Of a stretch of DNA of 64,000 nucleotides, positions 51,510 to 60,660 are shown piece by piece. Below the pieces are notes generated by a model. It worked only from the letters and a program-made list of their open reading frames with translations, was not told the DNA's origin and did not search any database. Each line of letters opens with the position of its first letter. Position 1 is the stretch's first letter. Origin of the DNA: an uncultured Paraprevotella sp. (GTDB lineage: Bacteria; Bacteroidota; Bacteroidia; Bacteroidales; Bacteroidaceae); the NCBI GenBank assembly GCA_944320765.1, contig CALUIS010000001.1, positions 179,696-243,695 of the forward strand, in the 5' to 3' direction. The position numbers and the translations under genes are program-made.

Positions 51510-52355
51510 ATGAGGCTCATCAAGGTAACAGGCGGTCTGGGCAACCAGATGTTCATCTATGCGATGTATATAGGCATGAGGAAGAGGTTTCCACGCACGA
51601 GGTTGGACATCTCGGACATGGCCTACTATAAAGTGCATTACGGTTATGAGATGAACAAGGTGTTCGGGCTTCCGGAGGTGGAGTTCCGCATGAACTGGCG
51701 GCTGAAGAAAGTATTGGAGTTCCTTTTCTTCAAAACCATATTGGAACGCAAGCAGGGCGGTTCGCTGCTGCCTTACACGCGCCCCTACGCGTGGCCTTTC
51801 ATTTATTTCAAGGGCTTCTACCAGTCGGAGAAATATTTCGCCGACGTGGCGGACGAGGTGCGCCGCGCCTTCACTTTCCGCATGGACCGCGCAAGCGGGC
51901 GGAGCCTCGCCTTGGCGCGGCAGCTGGAGACGGAGGAGAACGCGGTGTCGCTCCATGTCCGCAGGGGGGACTACCTCCAGGCGAAGCATTGGAACGCCGT
52001 GGGCTACGTGTGCCAGAGAGCGTATTACCTCAACGCCCTAACGGAGCTGGGGCGGCGGGTGCGGAATCCCCGTTACTATGTCTTCTCAGAGGACATGGAT
52101 TGGGTGCGGGAGAACCTGCCTTTGGGAAAAGATACCGTGTGGGTGGACTGGAACCAAAGGGAGGACAGCTGGCAGGACATGATGCTCATGAGCCGTTGCC
52201 GGCACCATATCATCTGCAACAGCACGTTCAGCTGGTGGGCGGCATGGCTGGATCCCCGCCCGGACAAGCTGGTGCTGGCGCCGGAACGCTGGGCACGCAG
52301 TGTGGAGGGACGTGAGATAGAACCGGACAGTTGGATAAAAGTACCGATAGAATAA
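51510..52355 (+). CDS. GT11-family alpha-1,2-fucosyltransferase-like protein
   Basis: This 281-residue protein has all GT11 motifs: KVTGGLGNQMFIYAM at the N-terminus, SLHVRRGDYLQ (the HxRRxD GDP-fucose site), and the C-terminal CNSTFSWWAAWLDPRPDK. Bacterial members add fucose, less often another sugar, to galactose in O-antigens and capsules, mimicking host H antigen. No GDP-fucose synthesis genes are in the window. It is the first gene of the plus operon, next to IR-R. In the present orientation of the invertible segment I see no promoter for it, so it would be off or weakly expressed. Confidence 0.93.
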   Translation: MRLIKVTGGLGNQMFIYAMYIGMRKRFPRTRLDISDMAYYKVHYGYEMNKVFGLPEVEFRMNWRLKKVLEFLFFKTILERKQGGSLLPYTRPYAWPFIYFKGFYQSEKYFADVADEVRRAFTFRMDRASGRSLALARQLETEENAVSLHVRRGDYLQAKHWNAVGYVCQRAYYLNALTELGRRVRNPRYYVFSEDMDWVRENLPLGKDTVWVDWNQREDSWQDMMLMSRCRHHIICNSTFSWWAAWLDPRPDKLVLAPERWARSVEGREIEPDSWIKVPIE

Positions 52356-52369
52356 ACTTGCAGGACAGA

Positions 52370-53272
52370 ATGGGAACGCATCTTGGACTGAAAATATTGC
52401 GGGCGTTGGCGGACTTGCCGGCCTCTTTCCGCCGGACGCGGAAGCCCCGTCTGGTGATGACCCTCCTGGTCAAGAACGAGGAGGACATGCTGGAGCGGAA
52501 CCTTTGTTTCCACAAGCGGATGGGGGTGGACGCCTTCATCGTGACCGACAACAACTCCACGGACCGTACGCCGGAAATCATCGAGAAGTACCGCAGGAAG
52601 GGCTGGATTGTGGAGGTCGTCCGCGAGACGGCGGCCGACTACGAGCAGAAGGCGTGGGTGGACCGCATGGTCTGGCTGGCCAAAACCCGGCATGGCGCGG
52701 ACTGGGTCGTCAACGCCGACGCGGACGAGCTGTGGTACGCCCCTTCGGGCAACTTGAAGGCGGAACTGGAGGCCACATGGGCCAACGTGCTGCTTTGCGG
52801 GATGCGGAGCATGTATCCCGAGGAAGACAAGCCGTTCTGGCAGTGGGACAAGGCGGTGAAGCCTGTGCCGGATCCGGAAAGGTATGGCCTGTCGGTTTAC
52901 TCCTTGTTCGAGCGGCAGAACCATAAGGTCATCCACCGCACGGCGGGTTACCTGCAGATTTCCATGGGCAACCACAAGGTGAAGATGCTCCCCTATCGTG
53001 CGGAGGAGTCGTCCGTCCGCGTGTACCACTATAATGTCCGTGGCCGCAGGCAGTTTGTGGAGAAAATGGTGAACGGCGGGAAGCAACTGGAACAACACAA
53101 GGGCCGCCATGGCGGCCGCCATTGGCGCTACTTCTACAGACTGTACAAGGAGGGGCGGCTGGAGGAAGAGTACGACCGCGTGGTGGGGGCCGCTTCTTAT
53201 GCGGAGTTGGAACATGAAGGCTTTGTTTATCCGGATGCGACCATCCGTGAGTTCTTTAATCCGGTAAATTGA
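52370..53272 (+). CDS. Glycosyltransferase with GT2/GT92-like fold
   Basis: From ATG 52370 the product has 300 residues; a TTG at 52331 overlapping the previous gene is a weaker choice. The sequence has RLVMTLLVKNEEDMLERNL, VTDNNSTDRTPEII and VVNADADELWY (DxD-like site), as in the Glyco_tranf_2_4 group. The C-terminal half contains VRVYHYNVRGRRQFVEKMVNGG and a basic, His-rich loop. The donor is unknown. It starts 14 bp after the fucosyltransferase stop and 8 bp before the GT8 gene, clearly in one operon. Confidence 0.86.
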   Translation: MGTHLGLKILRALADLPASFRRTRKPRLVMTLLVKNEEDMLERNLCFHKRMGVDAFIVTDNNSTDRTPEIIEKYRRKGWIVEVVRETAADYEQKAWVDRMVWLAKTRHGADWVVNADADELWYAPSGNLKAELEATWANVLLCGMRSMYPEEDKPFWQWDKAVKPVPDPERYGLSVYSLFERQNHKVIHRTAGYLQISMGNHKVKMLPYRAEESSVRVYHYNVRGRRQFVEKMVNGGKQLEQHKGRHGGRHWRYFYRLYKEGRLEEEYDRVVGAASYAELEHEGFVYPDATIREFFNPVN

Positions 53273-53280
53273 TTGCAGAT

Positions 53281-54219
53281 ATGATGCATATTGCGTTTGC
53301 CATAGATCATAGGTTTGTCCGTCCTTGTGCGGTGACGATGGTGTCGGTTCTGCGGAACAATGTGCCGGCCGACGTGGCGTTTCATGTCGTAGGGCTGGAC
53401 TTGCGGGCGGAGGACAAGGCTTTTTTGGGGGAGGTCGTTGGCTCTTATGGAGCGGCGGTGCGTTTTTACGAGGTGGAGAAAGGACGGCTGGAAACTTATG
53501 ACATGAGGTGGGAGGCGCAACGCTTGTCGCAGGTCGTGTTCTTCCGCTGCATGTTGTCTTCCATATTGCCGGCTTCCATATCCAAGGTGCTGTACTTGGA
53601 TTGCGACATACTGGTGCTGGCCTCCTTGCGTGGCTTGTGGGACACGGACCTCGAAGGGGTGGCTCTGGCCGGAGTGCCGGACAGTCTCACGGTCAATCCG
53701 GCGCATTGCCGGCGGTTGCATTATGACTTGTCTTATAACTATTTCAACGGCGGGGTTCTGCTGTTGAATCTGGATTACTGGAGGATGCATGGGGTGGAAC
53801 GCCAGTGCAGGGAACATTATCAGGCGTATCCGGAAAGGATTGTCTATAACGACCAGGATTTGCTGAATAGCCTGCTCCATGACCGCAGGAAACTGCTGGA
53901 CATGAAATGGAACGTGCAGGAGGGGGCTTACCGTTTGCCCAAGAAACATCCGGCGGACTGGATGCCTCCTTATCTGGAGCTTCTGGAGCACCCGTCCATC
54001 CTGCATTATTCCGGGCGCAAACCTTGGGAGTACCATTGCATGCATCCTTTGAGACAGTTATATTTTGACTATGAGGCCATGCTTCCGGGGCCGGAGCGAA
54101 AGAAGGACGGATGGGCAGTGCGTCTGCATCGCTTTGTCCATTTCCTGCCTTATACCTTGGGACTGAAGGCTAATAAATACATAGATTTAAAGAGGTATCA
54201 TGATAAAGGAGAAAGGTAA
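53281..54219 (+). CDS. GT8-family glycosyltransferase
   Basis: From ATG 53281 (a second ATG follows at once) the product has 312 residues: MMHIAFAIDHRFVRPCAVTM, VLYLDCDILVLASL with DxD, YFNGGVLLLNLDYW, YNDQDLLNSLL, LHYSGRKPWEY, and a C-terminal KYIDLKRY. It is the counterpart of the GT8 gene on the other side of the invertible promoter; the two share these landmarks in order. It probably transfers a hexose to the growing glycan. Its last 20 bases overlap the start of the next gene. Confidence 0.93.
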   Translation: MMHIAFAIDHRFVRPCAVTMVSVLRNNVPADVAFHVVGLDLRAEDKAFLGEVVGSYGAAVRFYEVEKGRLETYDMRWEAQRLSQVVFFRCMLSSILPASISKVLYLDCDILVLASLRGLWDTDLEGVALAGVPDSLTVNPAHCRRLHYDLSYNYFNGGVLLLNLDYWRMHGVERQCREHYQAYPERIVYNDQDLLNSLLHDRRKLLDMKWNVQEGAYRLPKKHPADWMPPYLELLEHPSILHYSGRKPWEYHCMHPLRQLYFDYEAMLPGPERKKDGWAVRLHRFVHFLPYTLGLKANKYIDLKRYHDKGER

Positions 54220-56785
54220 GAGAATCGCCATATTTGCTTTTACGGGCGGAAGTGAAGGAATCGCCAATTACGTGGCCTACTATTTAAGGGCCTTGCGTAA
54301 GGTGGTGGATGACATCGTTTTTGTTGCGGGCAAAGACCTGGAAGAAAGCGAAACGGAAAAGCTGTCCGGCATAGTTTCCAAGATTATTTGTCATAACCAG
54401 GACGTGAACAGGTTCAGCGCATACCGTATCGGATACCTTTGGGTGCTTGAACACCGCTTGCTGCAAGAAGCTGATGAGTTGGTCCTGGCTGACGATTCAT
54501 GTTACGGGCCTGTTTTTCCTTTTGAGAGGGCGTTTGAAGAGATGGACAAGAAGCCTTGTGACTTTTGGGGGATGACGGACTCGTATGAGGCGGTGTACCA
54601 TTTACAGTCTTTCTTCCTTGTCTTTAAGAAGGATGTGTTCACTTCCAGGGCTTTTCATAACTACGTGTCCGGGTTTGCCCGGCAAAAGGAAGCCCGTCTC
54701 AATGAGGAAGGATTTACGGCGGCGCTGGAAGAAGCACGGTTCATGCCTGCCGTTTACATTAACGTGGATGAAGAGACGCGTGGAGCTTTGACTTACCGGG
54801 ACGGAGGCGGAGACCTTACCGTGCATCCGGTCATCCTTTTGGGACGCGGTATGCCTCTTGTCAGGATTGAAGCCATAAATGGGACACTCGGGCTGAACCA
54901 GAAAGAATCGCCGTGGGAGTTGTTGCGGAGAATCGGTGAGGTTAATCCTGAACTGCATTCTGTCATGTTGGAGCATCTTGGGGAAAAAGGAATGAACAAG
55001 GAGGACCGCTGGCTTACCCCGAAAGAAATTATCGGCGATGCGAAGGTGGTGTCGTTTGACATTTTTGACACCTTATTGTCACGTCCCTATATGAAGCCGG
55101 CCGACTTGTTTCTTCACATGGAAGAGGAATTGGGAGCCGGTGGGTTCCGGGACAGCCGCGTGAGGGCGGAGCGGAGGGCAAGAAGGCATCATAGGGGGCA
55201 GGCTGACGTGACCCTTGAACAGATTTACGAGGAGCTGGGAGGGAAGTTCCGCAGGCTGAAAGATGAAGAACTCCGTTATGAAAGGGAGCATTTGTTTCCT
55301 AAAAGGGATGCCAAGAACATATACGATGAGGCTGTGCGCCAAGGAAAGATGATCATTGCCGTCTCGGACATGTATCTTCCGCAGGCTTTCCTTGAAGAGG
55401 TCCTGAAGGAAAAGGGGTATACGGAGATTTCCCGTGTGTTCGTCTCCAATGAGGAGAACTGTTGCAAGGGAGACGGGCGTTTGTTCCAAAAGGTGCTGGA
55501 GGAACTGAATATAGGGCGTGGAGATATCGTGCATATCGGTGACAATCGCGTGGCGGACAAGGAAGCCCCGGAGGCGTTAGGTATAAGGGCCTGCCACAGG
55601 GTTTCCGATGTGGAGAGGATGCTTCTAAACCCGGCAATGGCCAAGTATAAGCTTTTCGTGGAGGGCAACCCGTGTCTCGCTTCTTCTGTCTTGGCGGGTT
55701 TATATGCCAGACGCCATGCAAATGATGTGTTGTCGAGTCCGTTTACGGAGTTGGGATATTATCTGGGCGGCCCTCTGGCTGTGGGGTATTGCCAGTACAT
55801 TCACAAAGTGGCCAAGGAAAGGGGCAACGACACGATCCTTTTCGTCTCGAGGGATGGTTACGCCTTGCATCAGATTTATCAGAAAATGTACCCGGACGGC
55901 ATTCCGTCCTATTACATATACGCATCCCGGAAGTTGATCTTGCGCAATTCCATTGACTATAAGAATGAGAGCTATTTCAGGAATGTCTGTGAGATATACT
56001 CGAAGGAATGCCTGCAGGATGCTGTCGTGACGCGTGATAACCTCGACCGTTATCAGGCGGGGATGGAGCAATGGGCGGCTGCCAATGCCGAATGCTACAG
56101 GAAGTATGTGGACTCGATGCACATCACCGGGCAGAAAATCATGTCGGTGGATATGACCACAAGGTCCTATACTTCGTTGTATATGTTGCATCAGGTGTTC
56201 GGAGACAGGATTGACTGCGGCATGTTCTCCATTTCCTACGGAGACCCTTGTGATTATGAGACGTTCTCTTATGCGGAAAGGACGTGGCGGAACGAAGACA
56301 TCCCGCTTTTGATGATGCAGGAGGAGCTGATTACCGCTCCTGAGCGGTCGGCCTTGAGTATCGACGGAGAAGGGAACATCGTGTTTTCTTCCCCGAATCC
56401 GATTGAGGATTACAGGCTGGAGAAATATAAGGAGATATTAAAGGGACTGGAGGAGTTTGCCGACGACTTCATTCGCCTGACAGCCGGCAATGGCCCTTGC
56501 ATCACGTTCGACCTTTGGTTTAAGTTGTTCCGTTCTTATGTTGGGAACTCGAATTTTGGCGACCGGCAGTTGCTGAAGTCTGTCTATCATGACGATATCG
56601 GCGCGAAAACCTATGACAACTTATACAATGCGTGCATCCAAGAAAGGCCAAGCCAGGAAATAGATGTGGGAAGGTTGTACAGGAAGAACATGAAGCACCT
56701 GAAGGGTATCCGCAAGCTGGCGGTCGCCTTGTGCGTGGAGACGGCTGTCATCGTCCTGCTGTCTGTCCTGCTGCTGATGTCTTGA
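54200..56785 (+). CDS. RgpF-like domain fused to HAD hydrolase, with C-terminal membrane anchor
   Basis: This 861-residue protein begins in the last 20 bp of the GT8 gene. Residues 1-230 resemble rhamnan synthesis protein F (GKRIAIFAFTGGSEGIANYV, LVLADDSCYGPVFPFE, FWGMTDSYE). Residues 280-480 are a HAD domain: motif I SFDIFDTLL (D287, D290), motif II IIAVSDMYLP (S389), and motif IV HIGDNRVADKEAP (D448, D453). Residues about 500-800 form a further region seen with such HAD proteins (FVSRDGYALHQIY, SVDMTTRSYTSLYML). A hydrophobic helix ends the protein (about 840-860). It is probably a membrane-tethered glycan-modifying or assembly enzyme; the exact reaction is unknown. Confidence 0.82.
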   Translation: MIKEKGKRIAIFAFTGGSEGIANYVAYYLRALRKVVDDIVFVAGKDLEESETEKLSGIVSKIICHNQDVNRFSAYRIGYLWVLEHRLLQEADELVLADDSCYGPVFPFERAFEEMDKKPCDFWGMTDSYEAVYHLQSFFLVFKKDVFTSRAFHNYVSGFARQKEARLNEEGFTAALEEARFMPAVYINVDEETRGALTYRDGGGDLTVHPVILLGRGMPLVRIEAINGTLGLNQKESPWELLRRIGEVNPELHSVMLEHLGEKGMNKEDRWLTPKEIIGDAKVVSFDIFDTLLSRPYMKPADLFLHMEEELGAGGFRDSRVRAERRARRHHRGQADVTLEQIYEELGGKFRRLKDEELRYEREHLFPKRDAKNIYDEAVRQGKMIIAVSDMYLPQAFLEEVLKEKGYTEISRVFVSNEENCCKGDGRLFQKVLEELNIGRGDIVHIGDNRVADKEAPEALGIRACHRVSDVERMLLNPAMAKYKLFVEGNPCLASSVLAGLYARRHANDVLSSPFTELGYYLGGPLAVGYCQYIHKVAKERGNDTILFVSRDGYALHQIYQKMYPDGIPSYYIYASRKLILRNSIDYKNESYFRNVCEIYSKECLQDAVVTRDNLDRYQAGMEQWAAANAECYRKYVDSMHITGQKIMSVDMTTRSYTSLYMLHQVFGDRIDCGMFSISYGDPCDYETFSYAERTWRNEDIPLLMMQEELITAPERSALSIDGEGNIVFSSPNPIEDYRLEKYKEILKGLEEFADDFIRLTAGNGPCITFDLWFKLFRSYVGNSNFGDRQLLKSVYHDDIGAKTYDNLYNACIQERPSQEIDVGRLYRKNMKHLKGIRKLAVALCVETAVIVLLSVLLLMS

Positions 56786-56834
56786 TGATTTTGTGGCGGA
56801 TAGAAGATAAATGCAATAAAATACAAGGTCATGG

Positions 56835-56865
56835 TTGCCCGTTAGGGGAGAATTGTCTACCTTTG
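56835..56865 (+). promoter_or_regulatory. Promoter of the ABC exporter gene
   Basis: TTGC (56835-56838), 19 bp, then TACCTTTG (56858-56865). The start would be near 56872, 20 nt before the ATG. The exporter can thus be made in either state of the upstream promoter switch. Confidence 0.65.
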
Positions 56866-56891
56866 CAGGGCTATGTTCATTTGAATGATTT

Positions 56892-58727
56892 ATGATTAAA
56901 GAGTTTTTTTCCTTGCTCAAGAGGTATATCAGGCCTTATCGCAAATATCTGACTTGGGCTGTGATATTGAATTTCCTGTCGCAATGGCTGAATGTGTTTT
57001 CGTTCCTCACGTTAGTGCCCATCCTGAACATCCTGTTCAAAATCGACACGACGAAATACGAGTACATTCCGATGGACATCCACAACCTGAACAAGGACGT
57101 GTTGATCAATAATGGCTATTACTACATCAATTACGTCATTGACCAATATGGCGCGTTTGTTACTTTGGTCTTCATGGGGCTGCTGCTGATTCTCATGACG
57201 TTGCTGAAAACCTCCGGCTATTTTGCTTCATCGGCCGTGATGGTGCCGCTCCGTACGGGAATCGTGAGGGATATCCGGATTGAAGTATATAATAAGGTAT
57301 TGAAGTTGCCGCTCAGTTTCTTTTCCGAAGAACGGAAGGGGGACATCATCGCGCGAATGAGTGCGGACGTCTCCGTAGTGGAGACGTCCCTGACAAGCTC
57401 GATTGACATGCTCATTCGTAATCCGATAGCGCTTGTCGTCTGCTTCATCACCCTTTTTACCGTCAGTTGGGAACTGACGCTGTTCGTGTTGGTCATCCTG
57501 CCTTTGGCGGGTTGGATCATGGGTGTCATCAGCCGCAAGCTGAAGAGCCAGTCGGTGGTGGCCCAAAGCCAGTGGGGGGATATCATGTCCCAACTTGATG
57601 AGACTTTGGGCGGGCTACGTATTATCAAAGCCTTCATCGCGGAGCGTAAGATGTCGGAGCGTTTCGCCAAAATCAATAACGGTTTCCGCGATGCGATGAA
57701 TGCCATGGTGATACGTCAAAGTTCGGCCCACCCGATGAGCGAGTTCCTGGGCACGTGCGTGCTTGTCATCGTGCTGTGGTTCGGCGGGTCGCTGATACTT
57801 AACCAATATTCTCCCATTGATGCGGCCATGTTCATGTTTTACATGGTGATTCTCTATACGATCATCAACCCGTTGAAGGAATTCTCCAAGGCGTTCTATA
57901 ATATCCCGCAGGGATTGGCCAGCATGGAGCGTATAGACATGATCCTGAAAGCGGAAAATCCGATAAGGGAGCCGGAGCATCCGTTACCGTTGACTTCTTT
58001 TGAAAATGAACTGGAGTTCCGTGACGTTTCTTTCAGTTATGTTGAGGGAAGGGATGTGTTGAAGCATATCAACCTGACGGTGCCGAAAGGAAAGACTGTG
58101 GCTCTGGTGGGACAGTCCGGGTCCGGAAAATCCACCATGGTTGACTTGGTGCCGCGTTATCACGACGTGTGCGGCGGGGAGTTGCTGATAGACGGGAAAA
58201 ACGTGAAGGATGTGTCTATCATGTCCTTGCGCTCGTTGATCGGGAATGTGAACCAGGAAGCGATTCTGTTTAATGACACTTTCTATAATAACATCACTTT
58301 CGGAGTGGAGAATGCCACAATGGAACAAGTGATAGAGGCGGCGAAGATAGCCAATGCCCATGATTTCATTATGGAATCGGAAAAGGGGTATGACACGATG
58401 ATTGGAGACCGCGGAGGACGTTTGTCGGGCGGGCAACGGCAACGAGTGAGCATTGCGCGGGCCATTCTGAAGAATCCGCCTATATTGATATTGGATGAGG
58501 CTACTTCAGCACTCGACACAGAGTCGGAGCGTCTGGTGCAGGAGGCCCTGGAGAGGTTGATGAAGTCACGCACGACGATTGCCATTGCCCATCGGCTCAG
58601 TACCATAAAAAATGCAGATGAAATCTGCGTCCTCTATGAAGGGGAAATCGTGGAGCGTGGTACGCATGAGGAGCTTATCGCAATGAACGGTTATTATAAA
58701 CGGCTCAACGACATGCAAAGCCTTTAA
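56892..58727 (+). CDS. MsbA-type ABC exporter (fused permease and ATPase)
   Basis: This 611-residue half-transporter has six N-terminal membrane helices (about 20-330) and an ATPase domain with Walker A GQSGSGKST, signature LSGGQRQR, Walker B ILILDEATSALD and the switch His in AIAHRLST. The coupling region SFFSEERKGDIIARMSADV is typical of MsbA-like lipid flippases. It would dimerise and move lipid A, LPS or another lipid-linked glycan across the inner membrane. Following the glycosyltransferase operon, export of the lipid-linked glycan is likely, though a general MsbA role is equally possible. It ends 24 bp from the convergent thiL stop. Confidence 0.93.
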   Translation: MIKEFFSLLKRYIRPYRKYLTWAVILNFLSQWLNVFSFLTLVPILNILFKIDTTKYEYIPMDIHNLNKDVLINNGYYYINYVIDQYGAFVTLVFMGLLLILMTLLKTSGYFASSAVMVPLRTGIVRDIRIEVYNKVLKLPLSFFSEERKGDIIARMSADVSVVETSLTSSIDMLIRNPIALVVCFITLFTVSWELTLFVLVILPLAGWIMGVISRKLKSQSVVAQSQWGDIMSQLDETLGGLRIIKAFIAERKMSERFAKINNGFRDAMNAMVIRQSSAHPMSEFLGTCVLVIVLWFGGSLILNQYSPIDAAMFMFYMVILYTIINPLKEFSKAFYNIPQGLASMERIDMILKAENPIREPEHPLPLTSFENELEFRDVSFSYVEGRDVLKHINLTVPKGKTVALVGQSGSGKSTMVDLVPRYHDVCGGELLIDGKNVKDVSIMSLRSLIGNVNQEAILFNDTFYNNITFGVENATMEQVIEAAKIANAHDFIMESEKGYDTMIGDRGGRLSGGQRQRVSIARAILKNPPILILDEATSALDTESERLVQEALERLMKSRTTIAIAHRLSTIKNADEICVLYEGEIVERGTHEELIAMNGYYKRLNDMQSL

Positions 58728-58751
58728 AGGCTTGCATGCCGTTGGCGCGGT

Positions 58752-59840
58752 TTAGTCTTTCAGCGGGTTCCACCCTTGCGCCTTCAGCTCGAACTCGTTG
58801 CCGTCGCGGCTGATGAGGGCGCATCCCAGGTCGGCTTTGGTGATGTGGCCTATGACTTTGATGTCTTTTATCTGGCAGACTTCCTCGTGCAGGCCCAAGG
58901 GGACGGTGAACAGGAGTTCGTAGTCCTCTCCGCCGTTCAGGGCGCAGGTCGTGACGTTCATGTCCAACTCCTCGGCCATGACCGCTGTCTGGTAGTCCAG
59001 CGGGATGCGTTCCTCGTAGATGCGGCAACCCACTTTGCTCTGCGTGCAGATGTGCAGCAGTTCGGAACTCAGGCCGTCCGAGATGTCTATCATGGACGTG
59101 GGGCGGATATGCGCTTCGTCCAACGCTTGTATGATGTCGCGCCGGGCCTCGGGCTTGAGCTGGCGTTCGAGCAGGTATTCCCTGCCGCTGAAGTCGGGCT
59201 GGGCCTGGCGGAGTTCCTCCTCAAGCTTTTTGTTGCCGGTCTTGCGGGCTTCCCGGATTTGCTGGTCGAAGACGGCTTTCTCGCGTTCCAGCAGTTGCAG
59301 GCCCATGTAGGCGGCGCCCAAATCCCCGCTGACGCAAATCAGGTCGTTTTCCTTTGCGCCGTTGCGGTAGACCACTTTTTCTTTGTCGGCCTCGCCGATG
59401 CAGGTGATGCTGATGGCCAGCCCGGTGAGCGAGGAAGTGGTGTCTCCGCCCACGATGTCCACGCCGTGGGCGTCGCAGGCCATTTTCAGTCCGGCATAGA
59501 AGTCTTCCATGTCCTCCACGCAGAAGCGGCGGCCCAAGGCGATGGACACTACCATCTGGCGGGGCGTGCCGTTCATGGCGTAGATATCGGAAAGGTTGAC
59601 CATGGCCGACTTGTATCCCAGGTGTTTCAGGGGGACGTAGGTCAGGTCGAAGTGTATGCCTTCCATCAGGAGGTCGTTGGTGACCAGAATCTGTTTGCTT
59701 TCAGGATACTCCAGCACGGCGCAGTCGTCGCCCACGCCGTAGCGGGTGGATTCGTTTTTCAGTTGAATGTCTTTTGTGAGATGCTTGATGAGGCCAAACT
59801 CACCAAGGGTGGAAATTTCTGTTCTGTTCGTTTCTTGCAT
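58752..59840 (-). CDS. thiL: Thiamine-monophosphate kinase
   Basis: From ATG 59840 (MQETNRTEISTLGEFGLI) the product has 362 residues; a GTG at 59858 overlaps punA and is disregarded. ThiL motifs are GVGDDCAVLE, TNDLLMEGIHFDL, SDIYAMNGTP, and IVGGDTTSS for metal and ATP binding, with IDISDGLSSEL in the C-terminal half. It phosphorylates thiamine monophosphate to thiamine diphosphate. It is the last gene of sppA-lpxK-punA-thiL, 10 bp after punA. Confidence 0.95.
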   Translation of the reverse strand: MQETNRTEISTLGEFGLIKHLTKDIQLKNESTRYGVGDDCAVLEYPESKQILVTNDLLMEGIHFDLTYVPLKHLGYKSAMVNLSDIYAMNGTPRQMVVSIALGRRFCVEDMEDFYAGLKMACDAHGVDIVGGDTTSSLTGLAISITCIGEADKEKVVYRNGAKENDLICVSGDLGAAYMGLQLLEREKAVFDQQIREARKTGNKKLEEELRQAQPDFSGREYLLERQLKPEARRDIIQALDEAHIRPTSMIDISDGLSSELLHICTQSKVGCRIYEERIPLDYQTAVMAEELDMNVTTCALNGGEDYELLFTVPLGLHEEVCQIKDIKVIGHITKADLGCALISRDGNEFELKAQGWNPLKD

Positions 59841-59850
59841 GGGGCGGGGT

Positions 59851-60660
59851 TTAAGCACGGTTGATCATTTCGCGCATGATGTCGGCCATGAGCGGTTGCA
59901 CGGCGTCGGCTGCTTTCTGGACTTCCTCATGGCTGACTTCCACTATCTTCCCTTCCACGCCCAGGTCGGTGATGACGCTGACGCCGAAGCATTTGATGCC
60001 GCAGTGGTTGGCCACGATGACTTCCGGCACGGTGGACATGCCCACGGCGTCGGCTCCCCACGTGCGGAACATCTTGTATTCTGCAGGTGTCTCGAATGTG
60101 GGGCCTTGTGTGGCGAGATAGACGCCTTGCTGTACTTTTATGCCTTTCTCGCGGGCTATCCCAAGGGCTTCACGGATAAGGCCTTTGTCGTAGGCTTCCG
60201 ACATGTCCGGGAAGCGGGGGCCGGTGGGGAAGTTCTTGCCGCGCAGGGGATTTTCCGGAAGGGCGTTGATGTGGTCGGTGATGATCATCAGGTCGCCGAT
60301 CTCGAAGCCGGGGTTCGTGCCGCCGGCGGCGTTGCTGACGAAAAGGGTCTTGATGCCCAGCTCGTACATGACGCGGACGGGGAAGGTGACTTCTTTCATG
60401 TCGTAGCCTTCGTAATAGTGGAAGCGGCCTTCCATGGCCAGGATGTCTTTCTCGCCTAATTTGCCGAAAATGAGGTTGCCCGAGTGTCCTTCCACCGTAG
60501 AGACGGGGAAGTTGGGGATTTCCTTGTATGGAATGCGGGTGGCATCGGTGATTTCATCGGCCAGTTTGCCCAGCCCGGTGCCGAGGATGATGGCCGTTGC
60601 GGGACTGGTGGTCATTCTGCTTTTGAGCCAAGATGCTGTTTCTTGAATTTTTGAATACAT
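59851..60660 (-). CDS. punA: Purine nucleoside phosphorylase
   Basis: From ATG 60660 ([15 protein letters not shown]) the product has 269 residues. The class I trimeric PNP motifs are [48 protein letters not shown], and the purine-binding [13 protein letters not shown] with [10 protein letters not shown]. It splits purine nucleosides with phosphate. Its first 107 bases overlap the 3' end of lpxK in another frame. It is followed by thiL after 10 bp. Confidence 0.95.
   Translation of the reverse strand: MYSKIQETASWLKSRMTTSPATAIILGTGLGKLADEITDATRIPYKEIPNFPVSTVEGHSGNLIFGKLGEKDILAMEGRFHYYEGYDMKEVTFPVRVMYELGIKTLFVSNAAGGTNPGFEIGDLMIITDHINALPENPLRGKNFPTGPRFPDMSEAYDKGLIREALGIAREKGIKVQQGVYLATQGPTFETPAEYKMFRTWGADAVGMSTVPEVIVANHCGIKCFGVSVITDLGVEGKIVEVSHEEVQKAADAVQPLMADIMREMINRA

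Noticed and set aside
58718..58733. Palindrome AAGCCTTTAAAGGCTT at the end of the ABC exporter gene
   Set aside because: It overlaps the stop codon, has no loop or T-tract, and is probably a chance palindrome; it could act weakly as a bidirectional end but is not supported.
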